NCBI GenBank assembly: GCA_964633715.1
Contig: CAZWHQ010000021.1
Coordinates: 1 to 64,000 of the forward strand
Direction: 5' to 3'
Origin: JAUWVG01 sp964633715
GTDB lineage: Bacteria > Acidobacteriota > Aminicenantia > Aminicenantales > Aminicenantaceae
DNA length: 64,000 bases
The first letter of the stretch is position 1. Each line of letters begins with the position of its first letter. The notes under the pieces are model-generated. The model worked only from the letters and a program-made list of their open reading frames with translations. It ran no database searches and had not been told where the DNA came from. A program made the position numbers and the translations under genes. Shown here one piece after another: positions 36,658-45,627 of the stretch.

Positions 36658-36816
36658 CTTAATTCCATGTCTTAACCACTATTGCATTCAGTACGAAAAC
36701 TAAGATCTGGGAAGATGATTAAGAAAACCGTATGGAGGACGAGTGGGCTAGAAAGTCGGGTCTTCGCCCGTGGGGAAAGATACGCCGTGGCGGGTACCGC
36801 CCCATAGGAAATTAAG
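36658..36816 (+). ncRNA. candidate structured RNA, copy A of an unrecognised family
   Basis: This 159-nt element lies in the gap between recO and the S46 gene. Its ends pair (CTTAATTCCATG at 36658-36669 with CATAGGAAATTAAG at 36803-36816, two bulges). Residues 36706-36748 match copy B (47306-47264, other strand) at 38 of 43 positions without gaps, including TCTGGGAAGATGAT and TGGAGGACGAG. A second shared block, TGGGGAAA-n-ACGC-n-CGTG, is at 36771-36789. CGTAT (36729-36733) can pair with ATACG (36780-36784); in copy B the same helix is CGTTT/AAACG. The variable middle here is a short hairpin CGGGT-CTTC-GCCCG. The sense strand is not certain. No known family (RNase P, tmRNA, SRP, common riboswitches) fits what I can see. 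Confidence 0.6.
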
Positions 36817-36821
36817 AGAAC

Positions 36822-37553
36822 TTAATCTAAAAACCGGAGGCTCTTAGGAACTCTTTCCATGTGAAAGACAACTATAGAACGGAAGATTTTGCGGACGGAA
36901 TTGAGAAGCTCCGGTGAAAATGGTACAGAAGAATCTTTAGGGGGGGGGTTTTTTTTTATCCAGTTCAAGAACATATTAAAATCTTCTGGAACTTCTATTT
37001 TTTTTTCTGGAACACAGCGGTCGCACAGGATGCCGTCTTTTTTGTGTGAAAGCCAGTGTTTCTCGTCCGATACCTCCCGGCACTTTTTACAGCGTTTGAA
37101 ATCAGGAAGAATGCCGCTGATTTTTAAGAACCAGGCTTCGAAGTAAAGAGATGTAAAACCTAAATCCGCCCCGTTTTGGAGCGATATAAGTGTAGACTGG
37201 AGAAGCCGGAAGAGGACGTCGTCTTTAGATCTTGCCGGAAAGAAGGCATCGATGAGCTCGGCAAAGTAGGAGAGAGTGTAGGCGGTTTTCAAATCTTTTT
37301 GTAGGTCAAAAAAAGATTCGATAAGATCGCTGTTGTTGATGGTGACAAGTTCTTTGCCCTCTTTTTCATAGTAGAACATCCTCACATGTGAGAGGGGTTC
37401 GAGACAACTTCCGAAGCGGTTGCCGAATTTTCGCGCCCCTTTGGCCACGCCCTTAAAAAGCCCTTTATCTCTCGAGAAAAGGATGACAATTTTATCCTGT
37501 TCTCCGATGTTATAAGTTCGAAGAATAAATCCCTCGGATTGTTCTAAGGACAT
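36822..37553 (-). CDS. recO: DNA repair protein RecO
   Basis: This 243-residue protein has the RecO layout: an N-terminal OB fold (SEGFILRTYNIGEQDKIV), the family segment FSRDKGLFKGVAKGARK, a helical domain, and a four-cysteine zinc site (CKKC ... CDRC, about 158-182). RecO loads RecA onto SSB-coated DNA in the RecFOR pathway. It lies 9 nt downstream of mgtE. Confidence 0.93.
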   Translation of the reverse strand: MSLEQSEGFILRTYNIGEQDKIVILFSRDKGLFKGVAKGARKFGNRFGSCLEPLSHVRMFYYEKEGKELVTINNSDLIESFFDLQKDLKTAYTLSYFAELIDAFFPARSKDDVLFRLLQSTLISLQNGADLGFTSLYFEAWFLKISGILPDFKRCKKCREVSDEKHWLSHKKDGILCDRCVPEKKIEVPEDFNMFLNWIKKNPPPKDSSVPFSPELLNSVRKIFRSIVVFHMERVPKSLRFLD

Positions 37554-37562
37554 GGGAGTTGG

Positions 37563-38921
37563 TTAAAGATAACTGAGGAACAGAGTTCCGAGCCCTAAAT
37601 ATGTCAAAACACCGATACTGTCCGTGCACATGGTTAGCAGATTGACTGATCCTAAAGCAGGATCAAGTTTGATAAGTTTCAGGATGAGAGGGATAAGAGT
37701 CCCCATAAACGCTGCAATAAAAAGATTGATGATAATAGCCAGGCCTATAATTATCCCGTGAAAATAGCTGTTAAAAATAAGGAACGATAGAATTCCTGTG
37801 ATAGAACCGATAGCCAATCCGTTTATTAAACCTACGATGATTTCTTTAGTTAATGCCTTGCGGGCTGAAAGCCAATCTGTTTGACCGATGGCAATCTCCC
37901 TGACAATAATAGCGATTGTCTGGTTTCCGGCAATTCCTCCCAGCGCCATCACCAAGGGAATAAACACGGCCAACTGGACAACCTTCTCGATGGTTCCGGT
38001 AAAGCTGTTCACGATTACAGGAGCAATGGATGCTGTTATGAGGCTGAACAAAAGGAAGGGGAGCCGCTTCTTTACAGATGACAAAGGACTGTCCTGAATC
38101 CGGTCGGTGCTGTCCAGAGAAACCATCTTGTACATATCCTCGGTGGCTTCTTTGTCGATAACATCGATGATATCATCGACTGTCACCACTCCAACGAGAG
38201 TATTTTCAGCATCGACAACGGGGATGGCGACAAGATTATAATCTGCGACATTCCTCGCAACAATTTCCTGGTCGGTGTCGGTGGAAACACTGATGACATC
38301 GGTGTTCATGAAGTTTTTTAAAGGACTATCAGGACGAGAAAACAGGACCTGTCGTATTGAAACAACTCCGACAAGATGATCTTGGTCATCGACAACATAC
38401 AAGTAAAATGCGGATTCAACATCCACGCCAAGCTGCATGGCCGTTATAGCGTCGGAGACTTTTGTGTTTTCATTTAATGAATAGAAATTGGGGGACATGA
38501 TCCGGCCCGCCGTCTCTTCTTCATATTCAAGCAGTTCGAGAAGATCCTCTGAGGGCTTATCCTCCATAGCCTCCAAAACAGCCTCTTTAAGGTCTTCGGG
38601 AAGTAACGGCATGATAGCCGCAACATCGTCAGGAGCAGACATTTGGAAGAGCTCGGTGATTTGATCGACAGGACATTCCTTGATAATTTGAGCTGCATCC
38701 TCAGGATCAATCTCCATGATAACTTCGACAGCGGTCTCTTTATTGTTTTCATAGAGGGTGTTAAACAGGACCATCCTTTCCCTGAATGTGAGATGTTCAG
38801 TTAAAGAAGCGATATCTGCCGCATGGAATTTTTTAACAAGGTTCCAAAGACGATAAAGGGAGCCGATGTTTATGAATTTTCGTGCTGAACTTACTGCAAT
38901 TCGAAGCGATTTGAGCTGCAT
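37563..38921 (-). CDS. mgtE: MgtE-type magnesium transporter
   Basis: This 452-residue protein has an N-terminal MgtE superhelical domain (about 25-130), a CBS-domain pair (about 135-255; RIMSPNFYSLNENTKVSDAI, then DIIDVIDKEATEDM), and five membrane helices in the last 180 residues with the family motif PLVMALGGIAGNQ. MgtE is a Mg2+ channel gated by cytosolic Mg2+ bound at the N and CBS domains. The ribosome site is GAGGG, 6 nt upstream of the ATG. Confidence 0.95.
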   Translation of the reverse strand: MQLKSLRIAVSSARKFINIGSLYRLWNLVKKFHAADIASLTEHLTFRERMVLFNTLYENNKETAVEVIMEIDPEDAAQIIKECPVDQITELFQMSAPDDVAAIMPLLPEDLKEAVLEAMEDKPSEDLLELLEYEEETAGRIMSPNFYSLNENTKVSDAITAMQLGVDVESAFYLYVVDDQDHLVGVVSIRQVLFSRPDSPLKNFMNTDVISVSTDTDQEIVARNVADYNLVAIPVVDAENTLVGVVTVDDIIDVIDKEATEDMYKMVSLDSTDRIQDSPLSSVKKRLPFLLFSLITASIAPVIVNSFTGTIEKVVQLAVFIPLVMALGGIAGNQTIAIIVREIAIGQTDWLSARKALTKEIIVGLINGLAIGSITGILSFLIFNSYFHGIIIGLAIIINLFIAAFMGTLIPLILKLIKLDPALGSVNLLTMCTDSIGVLTYLGLGTLFLSYL

Positions 38922-39017
38922 TTTACCCTCGCTAGACCATCAAAGATATCACAAAACAGTGAGGACTGTAAATTGAAAAAACTCTCTGAGAATCTAGGCT
39001 TGAGGGGATAGACCGGG

Positions 39018-40370
39018 CTACTTTTTTCTGTTGTAGTAGTATTTGTTTGTCTCTGAGACTATGACTGCACTCAGCCCTATGAGACCAATCAGATTGGGGA
39101 AGGCCATAAGCCCATTCATGATATCCGCTAGCCTCCACACGATTTCCAGCTTCAGCACGGCCCCCACGGCCACGAAAAAAACAAAAATAATACGGTAAGG
39201 CTTTACTGCTTTTTCCGTGAAAAGATATTCGATGGATTTTTCTCCATAATAGCTCCATCCCAGAATTGTGGAGTAGGCGAAGAATACAAGGCCCAGGGAA
39301 ACGATGAGCTCTCCAATTCCACCAGGAAGAGATTTGTTAAAAGCCAGGGTTGTCAATTCAGCCCCGGTAGGCCCCGAAGTCCAAAGACCGCTGGACAAAA
39401 GCACCAATCCTGTCATTGTGCAGACGATAATCGTATCGATGAAAGTCTGGGTCATTGAAACCAAAGCCTGTTTAACGGGGTCCGGAGTCCTGGCTGCCGC
39501 AGCGGCGATGGGCGCTGATCCCAGCCCCGATTCATTGGAAAAGACTCCTTTTGAAACGCCTTCCCGTATTGTCTGCATGACCATTGCTCCGAGAAATCCA
39601 CCCACAGCAGCCGATGGAGTGAAAGCGGACTTGAAGATGACCGCAAAGATTTTTGGGAGAGCGGAAGCATTGAGAAGGAGAATAACCAAAGCCCCGGTGA
39701 AGTAGATCAAAATCATGAAGGGAACCAGAACCTCAGTGACTTTTCCTATACTTTTAATTCCACCGAGAATGACCATGGCTGTAAATACAGCCAAGACGAT
39801 TCCAGTGGCCCAATGAGGAATGCCTAATGAAGCATTTAATGACTCAGCCACAGAATTGGATTGGACTATATTTCCGATACCAAAGGCCGCGATAGCGGCA
39901 AATACAGCAAATAGAGTTCCCAACCATTTCCATCCCAAACCTTTTGAGATGTAATACATCGGTCCGCCGCTCATCATTCCCGCCTCATCTTTTTCTCTAT
40001 ATTTGATAGCGAGGACGGCTTCAGCGTATTTTGTAGCCATTCCAAAGATTCCTGTTATCCACATCCAAAACAGTGCCCCCGGTCCGCCCGCAACGATTGC
40101 TGTCGCGACACCGGCGATGTTTCCTGTCCCGACTGTTGCCGCAAGTGCTGTCATAAGGGCTTGAAAGTGGGAGATGTCCCCGGGTTCTTTGTCATCTCTT
40201 TTTCTTTCGAAAAAGGCAAGTTTGAGGGAATAAAACAGGCCTCTTACCTGCAATCCTCGTAATCGCAGGGTCAGATAAATTCCTGTGCCAACCAGAAGAA
40301 TAATAAGAGGAGGCCCCCAAATGAAGTCCCTAATGCTGGTTAAAATGGATAAAATTTGATTGTCCATCAT
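39018..40370 (-). CDS. AGCS-family sodium:alanine/glycine symporter
   Basis: This 450-residue polytopic protein shows AGCS signatures: GTGNIAGVATAIVAGGPGALFWMW near residue 80, KYREKDEAGMMSGGPMYY and NESGLGSAPIAAAAA. It couples Na+ entry to uptake of alanine or glycine. It overlaps the upstream response-regulator gene by 4 nt, so it is co-expressed with the NtrY/NtrX pair; that placement suggests that the pair responds to amino-acid or nitrogen status (inference). Confidence 0.94.
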   Translation of the reverse strand: MMDNQILSILTSIRDFIWGPPLIILLVGTGIYLTLRLRGLQVRGLFYSLKLAFFERKRDDKEPGDISHFQALMTALAATVGTGNIAGVATAIVAGGPGALFWMWITGIFGMATKYAEAVLAIKYREKDEAGMMSGGPMYYISKGLGWKWLGTLFAVFAAIAAFGIGNIVQSNSVAESLNASLGIPHWATGIVLAVFTAMVILGGIKSIGKVTEVLVPFMILIYFTGALVILLLNASALPKIFAVIFKSAFTPSAAVGGFLGAMVMQTIREGVSKGVFSNESGLGSAPIAAAAARTPDPVKQALVSMTQTFIDTIIVCTMTGLVLLSSGLWTSGPTGAELTTLAFNKSLPGGIGELIVSLGLVFFAYSTILGWSYYGEKSIEYLFTEKAVKPYRIIFVFFVAVGAVLKLEIVWRLADIMNGLMAFPNLIGLIGLSAVIVSETNKYYYNRKK

Positions 40371-41728
40371 CCTAAAAATGAGATGCCCAATTTTTTAATT
40401 TTTTCATGAAGTTGTTCCTTCTCTATCTTAAGGGATGATGCGGTTTGATTGACATCCCATTTGTGTTGGATGAGGGCTTTTTTTATGAACTCTCTTTCAA
40501 AATGCTCTTCGGCATCCTGGAATGATTGATGTTCTTTTATACCGTTTGCGAGTTGGATTTCTCGGAGTTCGACAAGAAGGGGAAGGTGAGAGGCTTTGAT
40601 CTGGTCGTCCTGGATCATGATGACAAATCTTTCAATCACGTTGATCAGTTCGCTGACGTTTCCAGGCCAGGAATAATTTGTGAAAGTTTCCATGGCCTTT
40701 GGTGTCATTGTTTTTGGTTTTTTAGCGTATTCGATGGCAAAATACTCTAAAAAGTGGTTGATCAAAAGAGGAATATCTTCTTGTCTTTGCCGCAAAGGAG
40801 GGATTGTTAGGGGGATGACATTGAGTTTGAAGAACAGGTCCTCTCGGAATTTTCCTTTGGCGATAAGGCTTTTTAGATCTTTGTTTGTAGCCGATATCAC
40901 TCTCACGTCAGTGGAAATAGAATCATTGGATCCCAGGGGATCAAATTTATTGTCCTTAATCGACTTGAGCAGTTTGTCCTGAATTTTCAGACTCAAATCT
41001 CCGATTTCGTCGAAGAAAAGCGTTCCGCCATCAGCAAGGAATAATTTCCCTTTTTTTTCAATTTCTCCGTTAGGAAAAGTTCCTTTGACATAGCCGAACA
41101 GATCATTTTCAAGAAGATTTTCAGGAATGGCGGCGGAATTTATACGGATAAAGCGTTTGTGTTTCCTCGTGCTTTGTTGATGGATAAGCCGGGCGGTGAG
41201 TTCCTTTCCTGTTCCGTTTTCTCCATAAATAAGGATCCGTCCATTTGACGGAGCCGAAACCGTAATCTCCCTTCTCAACTTCTGTATAGCTGAACTCTTT
41301 CCGACGAGATGGTACTTTGCCCGCACCCTTTCTTTTAACTCGATGTTTTCTTCTTCGAGTTGGCGTTGTTTGAGAGCGTTTTTTACCGTGAGAATGACTT
41401 TTTCTAGAGAAAGGGGTTTTTCCAGGAAATCAAAGGCTCCAAGTTTAGTAGCCTTAACAGCTGCTTCGACCGAACCGTGCCCTGTGATCATAATCACCTG
41501 AGTATTTTCTTCGATTTTTTTTATCTTCTCTAAAACTTCAATCCCCTTCAGCTTTGGGAGCCATATGTCGAGCAGGACAAGATCGAAATTTTCTCCCCGC
41601 AGTGTTTCGAGGCCTTTTTCTCCCGTGTCAGCTGTTTTGACTGTAAAATTCTCATCTTCAAGGATTCCCTTAAGGGATGATCGGATGCCGGCTTCGTCAT
41701 CGACGACGAGTATTTTGTCTTTAATCAT
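40367..41728 (-). CDS. ntrX: NtrX-like response regulator with degenerate sigma-54 contact loop
   Basis: This 453-residue NtrC-family regulator has a receiver domain with D54 (LVLLDIWLPK), an AAA+ domain with Walker A YGENGTGKE (168-176) and Walker B TLFFDEIGDL, and a Fis-like C terminus. The loop that normally reads GAFTGA, which contacts sigma-54, reads GTFPNG at 216-221. With that change, activation of sigma-54 polymerase is doubtful, and it may act by repression or direct DNA binding, as proposed for some NtrX proteins. The C-terminal helix-turn-helix is also weak. It overlaps the ntrY-like kinase gene by 4 nt. Confidence 0.9.
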   Translation of the reverse strand: MIKDKILVVDDEAGIRSSLKGILEDENFTVKTADTGEKGLETLRGENFDLVLLDIWLPKLKGIEVLEKIKKIEENTQVIMITGHGSVEAAVKATKLGAFDFLEKPLSLEKVILTVKNALKQRQLEEENIELKERVRAKYHLVGKSSAIQKLRREITVSAPSNGRILIYGENGTGKELTARLIHQQSTRKHKRFIRINSAAIPENLLENDLFGYVKGTFPNGEIEKKGKLFLADGGTLFFDEIGDLSLKIQDKLLKSIKDNKFDPLGSNDSISTDVRVISATNKDLKSLIAKGKFREDLFFKLNVIPLTIPPLRQRQEDIPLLINHFLEYFAIEYAKKPKTMTPKAMETFTNYSWPGNVSELINVIERFVIMIQDDQIKASHLPLLVELREIQLANGIKEHQSFQDAEEHFEREFIKKALIQHKWDVNQTASSLKIEKEQLHEKIKKLGISFLG

Positions 41729-43881
41729 GCTGGAATCTTTATCGTGAATTTCGCTCCATGAGGTTCAAGGCTGCTGAAATCAATGGATCCGTTATGTTCG
41801 ACGATGACCTGGTTGACGATAGCCAAGCCAAGGCCTGTTCCTTTCTTTTTTGTTGAGTAATCTGGAAGAAAGATCTTGCCCTTGTCCTCAACGGCGATTC
41901 CTGGTCCTTGGTCTGATATCTCGATTGTCAATTTTTTCTTATCTTTGTCATAAAAAGTTTTGATAGTGATCGTGCCCTTTTGCTCCATAGCATCGATGGC
42001 ATTGTCGAAAATGTTCATGAATACACGTTTCATCTGATCGGGATCCACCTGTAATAATGGGGGAACTTCTGAGGATAATCTGGTTTTAAATTTGATATCA
42101 TTGAAAATGCCCAGATAGGGAGAGATAGATTGTTCGATGATCTCATGGATATCGGCAGATTCTAAACGAATATTCGGCAGTCGGGCGAAGTTGGAAAATT
42201 CATCCACAAGAGCTTTTATAGTTCTGGCCTCCTGGACAATCGTTCCAGCCCCTTCTTGGATAATTTCGTTGTTATTCTTTCCATCCTTTTTCAGGTTTTT
42301 GATGATCCTTTCAGCAGAAAGCTGAATGGGAGTTAGAGGATTCTTTATTTCATGGGCTACCCGCTGTGCGACCTCTTTCCACGCGGCAATTTTTTGTGCT
42401 TTGATGAGCTGAGTCAAGTTGTCCAGAACCACGATCATTCCGGACAATTCATCGTTTGCCTGTCTCAGTGCGGACACAGTAAGGGCCAGCATAATGTTTT
42501 GGCTGTCGGTTTGTATGTTGATTTCCTTATCTCTCACCTTGAAGTCGTTGTTCACTCCGCGCTGAATGGATTTTGTGATGTCTTTATATTTTGAGTCCTT
42601 GAGGACATCGGTGACTTTTTGCCCGATGAGGTCCCGGTTTTGGAGGAGCAGCATTTCCTGAGCTGAGGGATTGATGGTTGTGATTGTTCCCTTGGCATCC
42701 AGCGTGATCACACCGGTGGTGATGTTGTCCAGGATCGTCTCGATGTATTTTTTCCCTTCGGCAAGCTCTGTTGTTTTTTGTGCAATATTTTTTTGACTCC
42801 CTTTGAGATCGGCGATCATCTGGTTGAATGAATCGATGAGGGTTCCCAATTCGTCTGAAGCCGGATCCTCCACATGGGCCTCCAGGTTTCCTCTAGAGAC
42901 CTCTTTTGTGGCCTGCGCAAGTTTTTCGATGGGGACAGTTATTCCTTTGGCCAAGTACATTCCGATCCAGCTGGCGGCAAATATTATAAGGAGAGTGACA
43001 AGTGCCAGCAGCAGTAGATAGGATGTCTTTACGGGATTTCTTTGAATTCTGAGCTGTCGGTACCGTTCGACATCGGAGAAGATATTGTTGATCCTCTGGG
43101 CATAATTCTGCGGGAGAAATTTCCCTGCTACAACGAGTATGTTGCCTATTTCAGGAATATTGAAAGAAATCCCACGCCGAATCAACTCTCCTGTGCCCAT
43201 GGAGAGAATTTCTTCTAAATCTTCTCCAAGATGAGCTCTTTTAATCATGTTGGTTTTGAGATCCTGGTAATACTGAAAAGGCAGATCGGGATTCAGATAA
43301 GAGAAAAGTTCTTCGTCATCCTTATAGATTCCGATCTCGTCCAACTTGTATTCCGTCAGCTTATTCCGGACAAAGGACATCAAAGGAAGGCGTCTTTCCA
43401 AGTTGATGAGATTTTGTTCTTGTATGGCATTCACCAGCTGTTGGGCATAGTGGAAAGTGATCTCCTTGCTGTTCAGATAGAATCCATCGGCAAGGTTCTG
43501 TGTGTCGTCCATAATCTGAGCGATAGGTGTCTGGAACCATCCTTCAATGTTGCGGCTGATGATATCGCTCGCAAAAAAGAACAGAAGCATGGTGGGAATA
43601 AAAGACAGCGAGATAAAAAAGATGAAAAGACGGGTTTTAAAATGAGCGCCGGCCACTTTCCTTTTTCGCTCGAGGAATAGTTTGATCAGATTTCTTCCCA
43701 GAACAAATGAGAGGATAAGAAAAAGCAGAATGAATATGATTTCCATAGAGAGGAGAAGTATTCGTGCAACTGAGAATTCTTGGGTTCGGCGAATAAAAAA
43801 CTGGTTAATAAGGAAAAGGATGACCAGAAGGATGATGATGGCACCGATAATACGAGATCCTTTTTTTCTAGAAACTTCCAT
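41725..43881 (-). CDS. ntrY: NtrY-like membrane sensor histidine kinase
   Basis: This 718-residue kinase has the NtrY plan: two N-terminal membrane helices plus a third (about 15-30, 40-65, 85-105), a sensor region (about 110-285), a fourth helix (YLLLLALVTLLIIFAASWIG), HAMP (about 310-360), PAS (about 375-485), HisKA with VAHEIKNPLTPIQ and HATPase with DQGPGIA and GTGLGLAIVNQV. It is expected to phosphorylate the NtrX-like regulator that it overlaps. It is 14 nt downstream of the RodZ-like gene. Confidence 0.93.
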   Translation of the reverse strand: MEVSRKKGSRIIGAIIILLVILFLINQFFIRRTQEFSVARILLLSMEIIFILLFLILSFVLGRNLIKLFLERKRKVAGAHFKTRLFIFFISLSFIPTMLLFFFASDIISRNIEGWFQTPIAQIMDDTQNLADGFYLNSKEITFHYAQQLVNAIQEQNLINLERRLPLMSFVRNKLTEYKLDEIGIYKDDEELFSYLNPDLPFQYYQDLKTNMIKRAHLGEDLEEILSMGTGELIRRGISFNIPEIGNILVVAGKFLPQNYAQRINNIFSDVERYRQLRIQRNPVKTSYLLLLALVTLLIIFAASWIGMYLAKGITVPIEKLAQATKEVSRGNLEAHVEDPASDELGTLIDSFNQMIADLKGSQKNIAQKTTELAEGKKYIETILDNITTGVITLDAKGTITTINPSAQEMLLLQNRDLIGQKVTDVLKDSKYKDITKSIQRGVNNDFKVRDKEINIQTDSQNIMLALTVSALRQANDELSGMIVVLDNLTQLIKAQKIAAWKEVAQRVAHEIKNPLTPIQLSAERIIKNLKKDGKNNNEIIQEGAGTIVQEARTIKALVDEFSNFARLPNIRLESADIHEIIEQSISPYLGIFNDIKFKTRLSSEVPPLLQVDPDQMKRVFMNIFDNAIDAMEQKGTITIKTFYDKDKKKLTIEISDQGPGIAVEDKGKIFLPDYSTKKKGTGLGLAIVNQVIVEHNGSIDFSSLEPHGAKFTIKIPA

Positions 43882-43895
43882 TGTATTTGTTTGGC

Positions 43896-44666
43896 TCAGA
43901 TGGAAACATTCTCTTCTTCTTGTTTGATGTATGTTTCCATATTTTCGAATGTGATCCTGATATTTCTTACTACGTCTCCAGGATCTCCGAAGGGTATGCC
44001 TGTTTTGTTATTAAGAGTGAAGGAAAAGCCTCCCGCATTTCCTGTGTGAATGAGCAGATCTTCTTTGGCGGTAACGTGAACTTTTTCTCCTTCGAGTTTA
44101 AGGCCGTCGACAACCAGCTCTCCATCCGCATAGATTTGAATCCAAGTCTCCATCTCAAACAAGAAATCGATAACCAGCTCTTTTTCTTCTTCAAGTATTT
44201 GAGTTTCTGAAGAAGGGATGGGAGTTGTTTCTTGAACTGTTTGTTTTGATGGAGTTTCCCCAGCTTGCTGTTCCTGCGGTTTTTGGTAGAAAAAGATATA
44301 CCAGATGAGCGTAAGGACAGCCATAAGAACAAAAAATAACGAAATGGAGAAAAGGATTCTCTTTGTTTTTATAGGGAGCCTGTACTGAGTCTTTTGAGAT
44401 TCCTCTTCTTGTTCTTCCTTTTCCTGTTCCCGAAGCTGTTCAGATTCGTAGTAGCTGTTGAGGATAGTGTTTTCATCCAGTCCTATATATTTTGCAAAAG
44501 AACGGATGATTCCTTTGATGAAAAAAGTACCTGGAAGATTGTCTAGTCGATCATCTTCCAGGTCTCTCAAATACCGGATGTTTATTTTGGTGGCATCTGA
44601 GATCTCCTGCAGAGAAATTCCCCTGAGTTCTCGTTCTCTCTTGAGTTCCATTCCTATAGGCGCCAT
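43896..44666 (-). CDS. RodZ-like protein: helix-turn-helix, one membrane helix, DUF4115 domain
   Basis: This 256-residue protein has a cytoplasmic helix-turn-helix of the RodZ type (LKRERELRGISLQEISDATKI), an acidic linker rich in Glu and Gln, one membrane helix (IKTKRILFSISLFFVLMAV to about residue 127), and a periplasmic DUF4115 domain (about 165-245; ETWIQIYADGELVVDG). RodZ links MreB to the cell-wall elongation machinery. The neighbouring ftsX and ftsE genes also concern the envelope. A second in-frame ATG lies at 44651; neither has a clear ribosome site. Confidence 0.88.
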   Translation of the reverse strand: MAPIGMELKRERELRGISLQEISDATKINIRYLRDLEDDRLDNLPGTFFIKGIIRSFAKYIGLDENTILNSYYESEQLREQEKEEQEEESQKTQYRLPIKTKRILFSISLFFVLMAVLTLIWYIFFYQKPQEQQAGETPSKQTVQETTPIPSSETQILEEEKELVIDFLFEMETWIQIYADGELVVDGLKLEGEKVHVTAKEDLLIHTGNAGGFSFTLNNKTGIPFGDPGDVVRNIRITFENMETYIKQEEENVSI

Positions 44667-44731
44667 TTTTTCTGATTTTAGATTAAGAATATCTAAGTGT
44701 CAACCTGATGTTCACCATATTAAGAGAACCC

Positions 44732-45604
44732 TCAAACTTTCAGAAAACGGGAGAGTGAACTCATACTCCCAAAAAATCCGATGAGAGCACAGGCCATAAC
44801 AAGAAAAACACTTTGGGCCAGCGACAAGAATCGGAAACTGATCAGATCATTCAGAACCCCCAGTGACGAACCGAGGTAAACTGGAAAAATTTCTATGAGA
44901 ACAAAGAGAAGCAATAAAGAGAGAGCCCCTCCCAAAACTCCCAGGATTGTCCCTTCCATAAGGAAAGGTATCCGGATAAACATATTGGTCGCTCCGGAAA
45001 GTCGCAGTATCTCGATCTCATCTTTCCTTGAAAATACATTCAGTTTGATAATATTCGAGATGATGAAAAATGAAGCCAGCACAAGAATGCCTCCCAGAAA
45101 ATATCCCACTGCTCTGGCCAGTCGGCTGAGAGAATACATCCGTTCAATCCATTCTTGATTGAACTGCACGTCACTGACTTGTTCGGTGCTGCGGATCTCC
45201 TCGATAAAGACAAAGATGTCTTCTGGAGATAGATCTTCTTCCTTGAATATGACTTCGAAAGAAGGGGGGAAAGGATTTTTGTCTAAGTTTTCTATAATAT
45301 CTTGAAGGTCGGGGAATTTTCCCTGGAATTTTTCGAGTGCGTCAGACTCACTGACAAGCTGAACCTCAGAGACCAGAGGGCTGTTCTGAAGCCTGTCTCT
45401 GACAGCGGATTTCTCACTATCACTCAAATCATTTTCAAGAAAAAATACGGCCGTCAAGTTCTGGGAAAGTTCCTGTGCGGTGTGCTGAAGGTTGTTCGAC
45501 AAAGATAAAAAAATTCCGAGTGTTAAAAATGATAGACAAATGATTGTGATGGAAAAAAAGTTTCTGGCACGAAACTGCCACAGGTTGTTGCGGACTTCTT
45601 TCAA
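44732..45604 (-). CDS. ftsX: cell-division ABC permease FtsX
   Basis: This 290-residue protein has a cytoplasmic N terminus, a first helix (FFSITIICLSFLTLGIFL), a periplasmic domain of about 110 residues and three C-terminal helices with the FtsX motif FSRKDEIEILRLSGAT just before the third. With FtsE it controls peptidoglycan hydrolases at the division site. The TTG at 45604 is the first standard start codon; in-frame codons extend upstream towards ftsE (ATACTGAATTAC), and AAGGAAG lies at the ftsE 3' end, so the true start may be a non-standard codon slightly earlier. Confidence 0.92.
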   Translation of the reverse strand: MKEVRNNLWQFRARNFFSITIICLSFLTLGIFLSLSNNLQHTAQELSQNLTAVFFLENDLSDSEKSAVRDRLQNSPLVSEVQLVSESDALEKFQGKFPDLQDIIENLDKNPFPPSFEVIFKEEDLSPEDIFVFIEEIRSTEQVSDVQFNQEWIERMYSLSRLARAVGYFLGGILVLASFFIISNIIKLNVFSRKDEIEILRLSGATNMFIRIPFLMEGTILGVLGGALSLLLLFVLIEIFPVYLGSSLGVLNDLISFRFLSLAQSVFLVMACALIGFFGSMSSLSRFLKV

Positions 45605-45627
45605 GAAGTAATTCAGTATCTGAAAAA

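Noticed and set aside
36706..36802. Short coding frame over the A element core (for example reading K-T-V-W-R-T-S-G)
   Set aside because: The two copies differ at codon positions 1 and 3 alike, the frames diverge right after the core and the ends pair as RNA; coding is less likely than a structured element.
36658..36816. RNase P, tmRNA or SRP RNA
   Set aside because: None of their universal sequence blocks (for example the GAGGAAAGTC start of RNase P or the GGAAG loop of SRP) is present, and two copies would be unusual.
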